21,238 nucleotides of DNA from JBBDRV01 sp040905285. Its GTDB lineage: Bacteria > Bacteroidota > Rhodothermia > Balneolales > Balneolaceae. Location of the stretch: positions 1-21,238 of the forward strand of contig JBBDRV010000200.1 of NCBI GenBank assembly GCA_040905285.1, given 5' to 3'. The position numbers and the translations under genes were made by a program. Shown here piece after piece: positions 6,899-14,344 of the stretch; position 1 is the stretch's first letter; each line of letters begins with the position of its first letter. Below the pieces are notes generated by a model. It was not told where the DNA came from and did no database searches. It worked only from the letters and a program-made list of their open reading frames with translations.

Positions 6899-7698
6899 TT
6901 GATTTTCCTCTGATATGCATGCTGCCATTCCCGGCCTACAGCCGACAAATATTCGGATTCATCCCATGTGTCGGTTACCCCCGGGCGTTCCGGGTCGGGT
7001 TCTGCCAAAAAAAGTTCGTTGCCGGGTTTGCCGGTAATTTTAAATCCACAGGTACGCAGCATTGCCTCAATGCAGCTGCTGTTGGCAAACCACCAGTTCG
7101 TGGGATCGCTGTTAAACTTTTTTTCTATAAACCCCATTTTTGGCCATCCGTGCTCCAGCAGCTGGCCCCTGTCATGAAGCGAATAATCGTCGGCAGGTTC
7201 TTCCTGCCCGTCTCCGGGCATCGTCAGGGTCTGGAATATCATTAGTCTCTTTGTCTTTTTACTCAGGATGTCCAGGGCAAGCAGCGGATAGCGCAGATGA
7301 TAAAACAGTCCCATGAAAACAACGATATCGTACGTTTTTTCCTCTTTCGCCAGGTCATAAACCTGTTTTTGCTCCAGCCGGATATTATCCGTCAGCCCGA
7401 ATTGGCCGATGACCCATTTCGCCTGCCTCAGATAATTCGTATCCAGATCCACAGCTGTCACATCCGCCCCCAGCTGTGCAAATTTCAGGGAATAAAATCC
7501 GGCATTGCACCCGACATCAAGAACCGTCTTTCCCGTCAGGTCCCCGGGCAAGTCCGTCTTGAGTTCATCCCATTTAAAGCCGGGAAAATCCCCCAGGAAA
7601 TGATCCGGTGCGGTCTGGCTGCCGTCCGGCATGTGAATATTATGAAACCACGGCCCCAGCCGGTCTATCTGCTTTTGAATAACGGATGGTTCAGTCAT
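6895..7698 (-). CDS. SAM-dependent methyltransferase, CmoB-like (resembles the Rta_06860/TIGR04290 family)
   Basis: This 267-residue class I methyltransferase carries the SAM-binding motif KTVLDVGCNAGFYSLKFAQ (about 57-75), the acidic residue after strand 2 in TAVDLD (Asp84), and the segment FMGLFYHLRYPLLALD (128-143). That last segment echoes the LYHRRSP region of CmoB, which uses carboxy-SAM on tRNA. The N-terminal PWFHNIHMPDG also recalls CmoB and the related TIGR04290 (Rta_06860) family; I assign this from memory with moderate confidence. The substrate is unlikely to be tRNA given the neighbourhood. Methylation, or carboxymethylation if it uses carboxy-SAM, of the sugar product is the natural inference. 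It sits 11 bp after the first CgeB-like glycosyltransferase and overlaps the DoxX start, so the two are probably translationally coupled. No signal peptide is present. Confidence 0.85.
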   Translation of the reverse strand: MTEPSVIQKQIDRLGPWFHNIHMPDGSQTAPDHFLGDFPGFKWDELKTDLPGDLTGKTVLDVGCNAGFYSLKFAQLGADVTAVDLDTNYLRQAKWVIGQFGLTDNIRLEQKQVYDLAKEEKTYDIVVFMGLFYHLRYPLLALDILSKKTKRLMIFQTLTMPGDGQEEPADDYSLHDRGQLLEHGWPKMGFIEKKFNSDPTNWWFANSSCIEAMLRTCGFKITGKPGNELFLAEPDPERPGVTDTWDESEYLSAVGREWQHAYQRKIK

Positions 7699-7709
7699 AC
7701 AACTCCCTG

Positions 7710-8795
7710 TCAGACGGCAACATTTTCAAACTCCCCGATATACCTCACCAGTTGTCTCGCTCTTACCCTGGACGAATGCTCGCCGAGAATTTTTTCCCGC
7801 GCACGCCGGCCGATTTGGTCCCTCTCCCCGTCAGAACAGGACTCGAGGTACTCTGTCACATCGTTTGTGGACGTGGCGATCAGTATTTCCCGGTCCGGTT
7901 CAAAAAAAGTTTCAAGACCATCCCAGGCATCTGAAATAACCGGCACCGCACAGGCGGCCGCCTCGAACAACCGTACACTGGGACTAAAACCGGCATCAAT
8001 CATGGCATGGCGCGTTACATTCAGCGTGAAACGCTGCCGGTTGTAGAACCTGCAGTGTTTACCGGGGGGCAGGTGTTTCATACGGCTCACGTTTCCGGGC
8101 CAGTCGATGTCCGGCGGATACTGGGGGCCTGCCACAACGAAAGCATCCTCAGGCCGTTCTTCCGCCACATCCAGCAACAAGGCTTTCAGGGCAGCCTGCC
8201 GGTCATGGCTGTAGGTTCCAAGATATCCCAGCTGCCATTTTTCAGGCTGCTCTTCAGGATAATAGAGATCGGGATCCACGGAGCAATAGAGCGGCCGGGC
8301 CATGGGTGACTTGTAGGTCTCCTCCAGCCTGCCGGGAACACTGCCGCCGGTGAAGGAGAGGTACATATTGTATGCCGGTATAAGTCCGGGACTGATATAT
8401 TCGTAATCCTTTTGTTTCAGCTTGCTGAGTGTGACAGGTGTGTCGATATCATAAAAAGCCGTGACTCCACGCGCCGTACCTGTCACCCACTCGCCGATAT
8501 CCACCCCGTCTTTCAGGTACGAGCCGACGATCACCAGATCCGCATCCCTGACCAGTTTGTGATAGGTTTCCATAAGTTCGCCGGGGGATTTGTAAAAGTT
8601 CAGACGGCAGTACGGTGTTGACTTGAGGTCCCGGTGCGCTGCATACCATTTAATATCCCTCTCCAGAAAATGAACCTGATGACCTTCCTGATGAAGCCCT
8701 TTAACCAGACTGCGATAAGTGGTGGCGTGGCCATTTCCCCAGGAAGAACTGATGGAGAGTCCTATAATTACAATATCCAAAGAATTCGTGTTCAT
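7710..8795 (-). CDS. CgeB-like glycosyltransferase (copy 1)
   Basis: This 361-residue GT-B-type protein has an N-terminal nucleotide-fold strand and loop, VIIGLSISSSWGNGHATTYRSL (from about residue 9), then GHQVHFLERD. An Asp-rich motif FYDIDTPVTL (114-123) follows, and the C-terminal donor-site region has GFSPSVRLFEAAACAVPVIS (269-288) and DGLETFFEP. This arrangement matches the CgeB family, named for Bacillus spore-crust glycosylation, and the Glyco_trans_1_2 domain. It would transfer a sugar from a nucleotide donor in the cytoplasm; donor and acceptor are unknown. It shares more motifs with the second copy (GFSP..R.FEAA, D.D.P.TL) than with the third, suggesting successive duplications. 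The 59 bp before it is the longest gap in the 3' half of the cluster and might contain a weak internal promoter. Confidence 0.87.
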   Translation of the reverse strand: MNTNSLDIVIIGLSISSSWGNGHATTYRSLVKGLHQEGHQVHFLERDIKWYAAHRDLKSTPYCRLNFYKSPGELMETYHKLVRDADLVIVGSYLKDGVDIGEWVTGTARGVTAFYDIDTPVTLSKLKQKDYEYISPGLIPAYNMYLSFTGGSVPGRLEETYKSPMARPLYCSVDPDLYYPEEQPEKWQLGYLGTYSHDRQAALKALLLDVAEERPEDAFVVAGPQYPPDIDWPGNVSRMKHLPPGKHCRFYNRQRFTLNVTRHAMIDAGFSPSVRLFEAAACAVPVISDAWDGLETFFEPDREILIATSTNDVTEYLESCSDGERDQIGRRAREKILGEHSSRVRARQLVRYIGEFENVAV

Positions 8796-8854
8796 AAGCA
8801 GGGCATATGAAATTCAAGGTGTTTATTTGTGTACATATGTATGACAATTAATGG

Positions 8855-9979
8855 TTATTCCTGTTCAGAGGTAACGGCGTCGGTAACGGTGTCAGTCACT
8901 GCAGAACCCTGCAGCGCCTCCACCACTTTTTTAGCCCGGTTCCGGTACGTATGGCTGGCAAGAACCCGGTTCAATGCAGCTTTTCCGATGGCTGCCGCCT
9001 TTTCCCGGGTCAGCTCCTGCATCAGCTGAATAACGTCCTCTCCGCTGTGGGCCACCAGAACCTCCTCTCCCGGTTCCAGAAACAACTCCAGGCCCTCCCA
9101 GGCGTCAGTGATTATGCAGGCTCCCGCGCCTGCCGCCTCAAAAACACGTGTGGCCGGTGAAAACCCCATTTCCGCCATGCTGTCCCGGTTGATGTTGAGC
9201 ACGGCTTTGGGTGAAACGTTGAATGCGTTATGCTCATTCGTATAGATGTGGCCGAGATAACGTATGTTGTCACTCATCTCCCTGGATTCCCAGCCGCTGC
9301 CCCCCAGGATAAAAGTTTTGTCCGGCAGGGAATCGGCGACGGAAAAAAAGTACCGGTTCATCCGCTCTTCCCGGTCCGGCAGGCGGTTGCCGAGAAAAGC
9401 CAGGTCGCACACATACCTGTCTTTTTTTTCAGTCGGATGATGCGTGTCCGGATCCAGCGCATTATTGACCGGAACGCACCGCTTGGCACCAAATGCCTCA
9501 TAAGCGTCAATAACCGGACGGCCGCCGCCGTATGTAAAAACCAGATCATAATCGGGAATCAGTTTTTTCAGCTTGTCCCCGGGATTGCTTCTCATGCTTT
9601 CCAGAGTGGCCGGCGCATCCACGTCCCAGAAAATCACCTTCTGGTCCGGCTGACGGTTGTTCAACACCTCTTTTTCCAGTAAAGAGTCATTGACACCCAC
9701 CCCGCTGGCCTTGACAACAATGTCATGGTTCCGGGATCGGGCCAAAGCGTCTTTCGCACCCTGTTCTGTCGGCTGATACACAACCACTTCGGCCCAGCCC
9801 GGATCGGGAATATCCCGGTGCTGCTGGCGCTGAAAAGCATCGGGCTCAAAAAAGGTAATCTGATGGCCAAGCTGGTGAAGGGCCTTGATTATGCCCCGGT
9901 AATAGGTGGCCGCTCCATTCCAGTAGGCCGAAACCAGGCTGGATCCGAAAAAGGCGATTTTGTAGGCAGGTGACTTCAT
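8855..9979 (-). CDS. CgeB-like glycosyltransferase (copy 2)
   Basis: This 374-residue paralogue of the flanking glycosyltransferases begins IAFFGSSLVSAYWNGAATYY, where copy 1 has SSSWGNGHATTY. It has FWDVDAPATL (117-126) for the FYDIDTPVTL motif, and INRDSMAEMGFSPATRVFEA (263-282), then TDAWEGLELFLEPGEEVLVA. A cytoplasmic GT-B sugar transferase role follows from family membership; donor and acceptor are unknown. The last dozen residues, AVTDTVTDAVTSEQE, look like low-complexity sequence created by tandem 12-bp repeats at 8871-8894, and copy 1 lacks any such tail. The start at 9979 lies 4 bp after the copy 3 stop, so these two are almost certainly co-transcribed. Confidence 0.87.
   Translation of the reverse strand: MKSPAYKIAFFGSSLVSAYWNGAATYYRGIIKALHQLGHQITFFEPDAFQRQQHRDIPDPGWAEVVVYQPTEQGAKDALARSRNHDIVVKASGVGVNDSLLEKEVLNNRQPDQKVIFWDVDAPATLESMRSNPGDKLKKLIPDYDLVFTYGGGRPVIDAYEAFGAKRCVPVNNALDPDTHHPTEKKDRYVCDLAFLGNRLPDREERMNRYFFSVADSLPDKTFILGGSGWESREMSDNIRYLGHIYTNEHNAFNVSPKAVLNINRDSMAEMGFSPATRVFEAAGAGACIITDAWEGLELFLEPGEEVLVAHSGEDVIQLMQELTREKAAAIGKAALNRVLASHTYRNRAKKVVEALQGSAVTDTVTDAVTSEQE
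8871..8894 (-). repeat. In-frame 12-bp duplication in the C-terminal tail of CgeB-like copy 2
   Basis: GTAACGGCGTCG (8871-8882) and GTAACGGTGTCA (8883-8894), as written on the plus strand, differ at two positions. Read on the minus strand they encode the repeated tetrapeptide TVTD/AVTD. The repeat lies past the conserved glycosyltransferase core, where extension is probably tolerated. Confidence 0.6.
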
Positions 9980-9983
9980 AATG

Positions 9984-11105
9984 TTAATTTGATAAAGAAT
10001 TCGTATGAACTTGTTCAGGTTCGGCTGACAGACTGCTGTAGATTTCCATCAGCTCATCCACACGATGGGAGCATGTGTGGTGTTTCTGTATGGTTTCCAG
10101 TCCATTTTGTGCCATGCTTGATGCCATGCCCGGATTCTGCAGCAGCTCTTCTATTGTGCGTGTCATCTCCTCCCCGTTCTGTACCATTTTAAAATCCCGG
10201 TCTGCCCTGAATAGATTCTCCGTATCCTTCCAGGGTGCGGAAATCATGGGAATGCCACAGGCCATAGCCTCAAACGGACGTATGGTGGGGATGCCCGGCA
10301 GGGATTGGGTATAGGTTTTGCGGGGTATATGCACTGTGCACTTGAAACCGGAAAGGACCTCCGGAACACGGCAGGAAGGCAGATAGCCTCCATAGTCGAT
10401 TCCCGCCTTTTTTAACAGATCCCGGGCCTCCTCCGGATAGAGGACCCCGTACATCCTGGCTTTCAATCCCAGTTTTTGAACCGGCCGTATCAGAAATTCC
10501 ATCAACTCGTCCGTCCTCTCGTCCCCTCCCCAGTTGCCGATCCAGACCAGGTCTCCCTCAGAGCCTGCACCCGCTACAGGTTTAAACACAGACGTATCGG
10601 CAGCCTCGTGCCAGACCCATGCCTGTTTAACCCACTGATTGCGGATGTAGATTTCCCTGACCACCTGTCCGAAAGCAAGAACGCCGTCATAGCCGCTGAA
10701 ATCCATTTTTTCGATATCTTCCGGCGAGCTGGCAGAGCGGTGATGCGTATCATGAAAAAGCAGCCGGAACGGATGTTTCTTCGCAAGGTCCCCGAGGTGT
10801 TTAATCAACTCCGCACTGGTCCACTCATGCACGATGACCAGGTCCGCATCTTTTAAGAGAGCGCTGAAGTCAGTCGAATCATCGTAGAAACCGGAGTCCA
10901 GGAGGGGATAGGTCTTTTTGAACTCCTCCACTCCCTGGCGGCCGTTTTCCCTGATCCAGTTCGAATAACTCCATCCGTTACGGGGTTCATAGACCTCTAC
11001 ATCATGCCCTCTTTTCAAAAGCTCGGACGTTATTCCCCTGAGGAAATGAGCATTGCCATGATTCCAGTCGGATAACAGTGAGTGATAAAACAGACGTATA
11101 TTCAC
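9984..11105 (-). CDS. CgeB-like glycosyltransferase (copy 3, most divergent)
   Basis: This 373-residue GT-B protein shares the CgeB-like layout with its two neighbours but is more distant. Residues 1-41 include HSLLSDWNHGNAHFLRGI and GHDVEVYEPR. LLFHDTHHRS (115-124) replaces the Asp-rich D.D.P.TL motif of the other two. WHEAADTSVFKP (165-176) is a feature of CgeB-type enzymes, and the donor-site region is TIRPFEAMACGIPMIS (274-289), then APWKDTENLF. Loss of the FYDIDTP-type motif suggests a different acceptor or donor. It is separated by 6 bp from the GT4 gene and by 4 bp from copy 2. No membrane segment or signal peptide is visible. Confidence 0.87.
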   Translation of the reverse strand: MNIRLFYHSLLSDWNHGNAHFLRGITSELLKRGHDVEVYEPRNGWSYSNWIRENGRQGVEEFKKTYPLLDSGFYDDSTDFSALLKDADLVIVHEWTSAELIKHLGDLAKKHPFRLLFHDTHHRSASSPEDIEKMDFSGYDGVLAFGQVVREIYIRNQWVKQAWVWHEAADTSVFKPVAGAGSEGDLVWIGNWGGDERTDELMEFLIRPVQKLGLKARMYGVLYPEEARDLLKKAGIDYGGYLPSCRVPEVLSGFKCTVHIPRKTYTQSLPGIPTIRPFEAMACGIPMISAPWKDTENLFRADRDFKMVQNGEEMTRTIEELLQNPGMASSMAQNGLETIQKHHTCSHRVDELMEIYSSLSAEPEQVHTNSLSN

Positions 11106-11111
11106 GGTCGG

Positions 11112-12248
11112 TTATTTCTGGTTTGAATTTAAGTGCGGATCGTGTGATCTGTGCAGGGACTGTCCGGAATGATTTTGCAGCAACAGCCGGTAATGATCTG
11201 CATACAGCCTCGCCATTTGTCCCCGCTGATACCGCTGTGCCCGCATTGCCGCCTTTTCAGCCATCCTCGTTCGGTACCTGTCGTCGTTAGCCAGTTTCTC
11301 AATCCGGTCGGCGAAAGCATCCCTGTCTTCCGGGTCGGCAAACAGGGCCGCATCACCCCATATTTCACGCAGCGAAGGAATATCGCCCAGTACCAGTGCG
11401 CAGCCCGACAATGCTGCTTCCAGCACGGATAAACCGAACGGTTCATAACGGGCTGGAAGTACATAAATGCCTGCAATGCTCAGCCATCCTGCCACTTCTT
11501 CATTGTTCAGCCGGCCAAGAAAATGCAGGTTATTTCCACTGACTGCCGCCTGGCTGCGGGTTTCCCCTGCTATGTAAACGGGCCAGGACAGGTCCGGGGA
11601 GATATCTTTCAGCGACATCATGTTTTTTCCCTCATCCCAGATGCGCCCCATGCTCAGAATCACCGGTTTTTTTTCAGCTGAATAGAAGAGGTCTTTCTTT
11701 CTGGCATTGTAAATGACATCCGAAGAAGAGAAGGGACCGTAATTCTGTTTCAGCTGATCCAGCATATAGCCGCTGACCCCGATGACGCAATCGGCCTTCC
11801 GCAATCCTGCCTTGACACGAATTCTGTAGGTGTCCAGGTTATCAGGTATATCCCTGCCTCTGACAGCATTCCACCATGAGAGGACACAGGAATGACCCGC
11901 CATCAGGACTGGTGCTTTCCAGGGAAGATTCCCGTGGCAAAACGTGTTGAGATGAATCAGATCCGGCTGGATCTGCCGCTCGAGACCGAGCAGCCACCGC
12001 CCGGATTCATCTACTGAATTCCAGGGGTCGGCCATCCATTCCAGATCGAACGCGCTTTCCCTTACAGTCAGGTTGGTAAGGCTGCGGGTGGATTCCCACT
12101 GGCCGGCACTCAATTTCCTGCCCATGGTCGCCAGATAGACATGGATTCCGTAGGGCTGCAATGCTCCCGTCAGTTCCAGGGCATACGTCCAGACCCCGCC
12201 GATGGTATCGGCCGTCATCAGAAGGATATCAGGCATGGGTCCTTTCAT
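11112..12248 (-). CDS. GT4-family glycosyltransferase
   Basis: This is a retaining GT-B glycosyltransferase of about 378 residues. The N-terminal ILLMTADTIGGVWTYALELT contains the Gly-rich loop of GT4 enzymes. PVILSMGRIWDEGKN (about 196-210) is the family's linker-to-C-domain strand, and ARYEPFGLSVLEAALSG holds the E-X7-E donor-binding pair (Glu270 and Glu278 counted from the GTG start). The call is therefore secure, but the donor and acceptor are not. The start is ambiguous. GTG at 12251 overlaps the upstream stop as GTGA, ATG at 12248 overlaps it as TGATG, and ATG at 12236 follows AAAGGA and gives the shortest N-terminus, which best matches homologues I recall. I use 12248. All three imply translational coupling with the Gfo/Idh/MocA gene. 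Confidence 0.9.
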   Translation of the reverse strand: MKGPMPDILLMTADTIGGVWTYALELTGALQPYGIHVYLATMGRKLSAGQWESTRSLTNLTVRESAFDLEWMADPWNSVDESGRWLLGLERQIQPDLIHLNTFCHGNLPWKAPVLMAGHSCVLSWWNAVRGRDIPDNLDTYRIRVKAGLRKADCVIGVSGYMLDQLKQNYGPFSSSDVIYNARKKDLFYSAEKKPVILSMGRIWDEGKNMMSLKDISPDLSWPVYIAGETRSQAAVSGNNLHFLGRLNNEEVAGWLSIAGIYVLPARYEPFGLSVLEAALSGCALVLGDIPSLREIWGDAALFADPEDRDAFADRIEKLANDDRYRTRMAEKAAMRAQRYQRGQMARLYADHYRLLLQNHSGQSLHRSHDPHLNSNQK

Positions 12249-13270
12249 CACAGGCTGTTTTGGTATAATAGATCCAATGCGTGTGCTACATTCGTATAGT
12301 CTTCTGCCGCAGGGTCGAATTTATTCTCTTCAGCCAACCGTTCGGCCCATACGGCAGCTCCCCTTCCGCTCCAGTGATCGGGAGGGCCCGCCAGCGTTTC
12401 GGCAGCAGTGCTGTTGTACTTTTCAGCGACAAAGTCATAAAAGGACCCGTCGACATTCCGGAAGGAGACTCCCCCGTTCTCTCCGTAAAAACAGGCTTCT
12501 ATAATAGCGTCCCTGCCTGCCGGCAAATTCCAGGAGCAGGAAAGCTGGACACTTGTGTCGCCGTCCAGCAGGAACTGTGCAGCTGCATAGTCCTCCACCT
12601 GGCTGCGGTTTCCGTTCAACAGGCGGCCCCGGCTGATCAGCCGGCTCTGAAGGACCGATATAGCCGGTCTGTCGAGAATCCAAAAAAGAAAATCGACCAG
12701 GTGGATGCCCAAATCCATCAGGCAGCCGCCGCCGGACAGTGCGGCATCCCGATACCAGGCTTTGTCCGGACCGTAGGAATTATGGAAAATGAGATGAACA
12801 GCGTAGATCTTCCCCAGTTCACCGGATGTGATCGTTTTCCTGACCTGTTCTGCCGCCCGCACATAGCGGTATGAAAAATCAACTCCCAAAAGAAGGTCAT
12901 GCTCCCGTGCGGTTTCCACCACTTTTTCCGTCTCCTGTCGGTTCCTCCCGAGAGGCTTTTGGCAAAACACCGCCTTCCCGCTGTTCAGGGCTGACAATGC
13001 CTGATCCGCATGAAGGGCACTGGGTGTCGCGATCACAATGCCGTCCAGGTCACTGTCGAGCATGTCATCGAAGGAGTCATGAATCCTGACCCCCGGCACG
13101 TCCCCTTTCAGCCCGGCTGTCACAGACGGATCGGGATCAAAAGCGGCCACAGCCCCGGCGGCCTGTCCGTCCATAATGGCTTTCAGCCGGCTCTTTCCGA
13201 TCCAGCCCACTCCGGCAAATCCCAGCTTTGGCCTGTATTCGGGCCCGCTGTCTGTTGAATATTCTGTCAT
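12248..13270 (-). CDS. Gfo/Idh/MocA-family NAD(P)-dependent sugar oxidoreductase
   Basis: This 340-residue protein has an N-terminal Rossmann fold with GFAGVGWIGKSRL (17-29) and the strand IVIATPSALHADQALSAL. FCQKPLGRN (102-110) is the position of the usual EKP motif; here Gln replaces Glu, while the Lys and Pro are kept. The C-terminal catalytic domain shows GGGCLMDLGIHLVDF (180-194), with Asp186 and His190 at the expected catalytic positions. Members oxidise or reduce sugars, inositols or sugar nucleotides, often with an oxidised intermediate at C3 or C2. Together with the adjacent MDR dehydrogenase (1 bp upstream) and the SDR, it could take part in oxidation-reduction steps on a sugar. The overlap with the GT4 start points to tight coupling. 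No signal peptide is present, so it is probably cytoplasmic. Confidence 0.93.
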   Translation of the reverse strand: MTEYSTDSGPEYRPKLGFAGVGWIGKSRLKAIMDGQAAGAVAAFDPDPSVTAGLKGDVPGVRIHDSFDDMLDSDLDGIVIATPSALHADQALSALNSGKAVFCQKPLGRNRQETEKVVETAREHDLLLGVDFSYRYVRAAEQVRKTITSGELGKIYAVHLIFHNSYGPDKAWYRDAALSGGGCLMDLGIHLVDFLFWILDRPAISVLQSRLISRGRLLNGNRSQVEDYAAAQFLLDGDTSVQLSCSWNLPAGRDAIIEACFYGENGGVSFRNVDGSFYDFVAEKYNSTAAETLAGPPDHWSGRGAAVWAERLAEENKFDPAAEDYTNVAHALDLLYQNSL

Positions 13271-13271
13271 T

Positions 13272-14234
13272 TCAGGTAAAGTTTATCAGTGCTTTTATAA
13301 ATCCGTCCGGTTTCTGCTGATGCATCCTGAATGCCTGCTGAATCTCTTCTCCCGGAAACGTGGAGGTAAACAATGGAAAAGGATCGATTACCCCCTCTTC
13401 CACTGCTTTTACAGCCTGTTCAATTCCGTCCCTGTATACCATCGGATCCCGTTCGTGTGCATTTATGACATCCATGCCGCGCCAGTTCCACAACTGCATA
13501 TCGACATCACGCCGGCCGTCCTGGTGATAGCCCGCTATAATGAGCCTGCCTTTCACACCCGTCAGGCCGGCAGCCAGGTTCAGGGGTTTCTGTTTTCCGG
13601 TGACTTCCAGCACGCACTCACATAAATCGCCGCGGGTCAGTTCGGCCACCTGATTCAGGACCTTTCCATGCTCCGTTGCCTGCATTACATGATCGGCACC
13701 AAACTGCTCCGCCATTTTCAGGGAAGAGGTCCGCTTCGATATGGCGATAACCCTTGCTCCGGCGTCCTTTGCAAGCTGTACCAGCAGCAGCCCCAGAAAA
13801 CCGGTTCCGACCACAGCCACCGTCATTCCCGCTTCAATCCGGCTTCTCCGGAATATATTCATGGCACATCCCAGCGGTTCTCCGGGAAACGGCCGGCCGT
13901 TCAGGCTTGGAGGCAGTTTTACCACATGGTCTGCCCCGGCAATATCATATTCAGCATAGGCGTGATAGGAGAGCCCCGTTATCCTGTCCCCCCGGTTTAT
14001 ATGATGCACGTTTTTACCCACAGCGTCTGCTGTTCCCCAGGCCTCGTGCCCCGGACTGCCGGGCTCCATGGGATAGGAAAACCACTCACGGCCCTCCCAC
14101 GAGGGAAGATTGGAGGCACATAATCCGCATCCCTCTATACGGATGCGGATCTCATCGTCCGCAGGCTCGGGCAGGGCTTTTGTCTGCATCTCAAACTGTT
14201 CCGGGGCCACCAGTACAGCGGTCCTCATGCTCAT
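13272..14234 (-). CDS. Zinc-type MDR (alcohol dehydrogenase-like) oxidoreductase
   Basis: This medium-chain dehydrogenase/reductase is predicted to be cytoplasmic. The catalytic-zinc residues are present: Cys in GCGLCASNLP and the GHE motif in GSPGHEAWG. The NAD(P) loop is AVVGTGFLGLLLVQLAK. The structural-zinc lobe with four clustered cysteines is absent, since sequence passes straight from GDRITGLSYHAYAEYD to the substrate domain. The segments GEPLGCAMNIFRRS and MQLWNWRGMDVINAHERDP match a subfamily that I recall beside similar sugar clusters. I prefer the ATG at 14234, giving MSMRTAVL and 320 residues: AAGGA lies about 7 bp upstream and homologues start here. The longer frame from 14291 adds a 19-residue leader (MKTERIQEST...) that looks non-coding. 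The substrate is probably a sugar or polyol. Confidence 0.9.
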   Translation of the reverse strand: MSMRTAVLVAPEQFEMQTKALPEPADDEIRIRIEGCGLCASNLPSWEGREWFSYPMEPGSPGHEAWGTADAVGKNVHHINRGDRITGLSYHAYAEYDIAGADHVVKLPPSLNGRPFPGEPLGCAMNIFRRSRIEAGMTVAVVGTGFLGLLLVQLAKDAGARVIAISKRTSSLKMAEQFGADHVMQATEHGKVLNQVAELTRGDLCECVLEVTGKQKPLNLAAGLTGVKGRLIIAGYHQDGRRDVDMQLWNWRGMDVINAHERDPMVYRDGIEQAVKAVEEGVIDPFPLFTSTFPGEEIQQAFRMHQQKPDGFIKALINFT

Positions 14235-14279
14235 TGCATCCTTTTTGATCCTGACTGATTCTGTGCTCTCCTGTATTCG

Positions 14280-14333
14280 CTCTGTTTTCATATCTCTTCA
14301 TGCCTCTGTTTTCATAATCTTCTCTGTCTTCAT
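14280..14333 (-). repeat. Triplicated ATG-AAR-ACA-GAG motif between the fusion gene and the MDR gene
   Basis: The 12-mer ATGAA(A/G)ACAGAG, read on the minus strand, occurs at 14333-14322, 14315-14304 and 14291-14280. Each copy starts with ATG. The first two are in one frame and form an 11-codon mini-ORF (MKTEKIMKTEA, stop at 14300-14298), lying between the fusion stop at 14345 and the possible long MDR start at 14291. Slippage copies of a start region would look like this, and a leader peptide cannot be excluded. Confidence 0.55.
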
Positions 14334-14344
14334 ACCATCGACTC

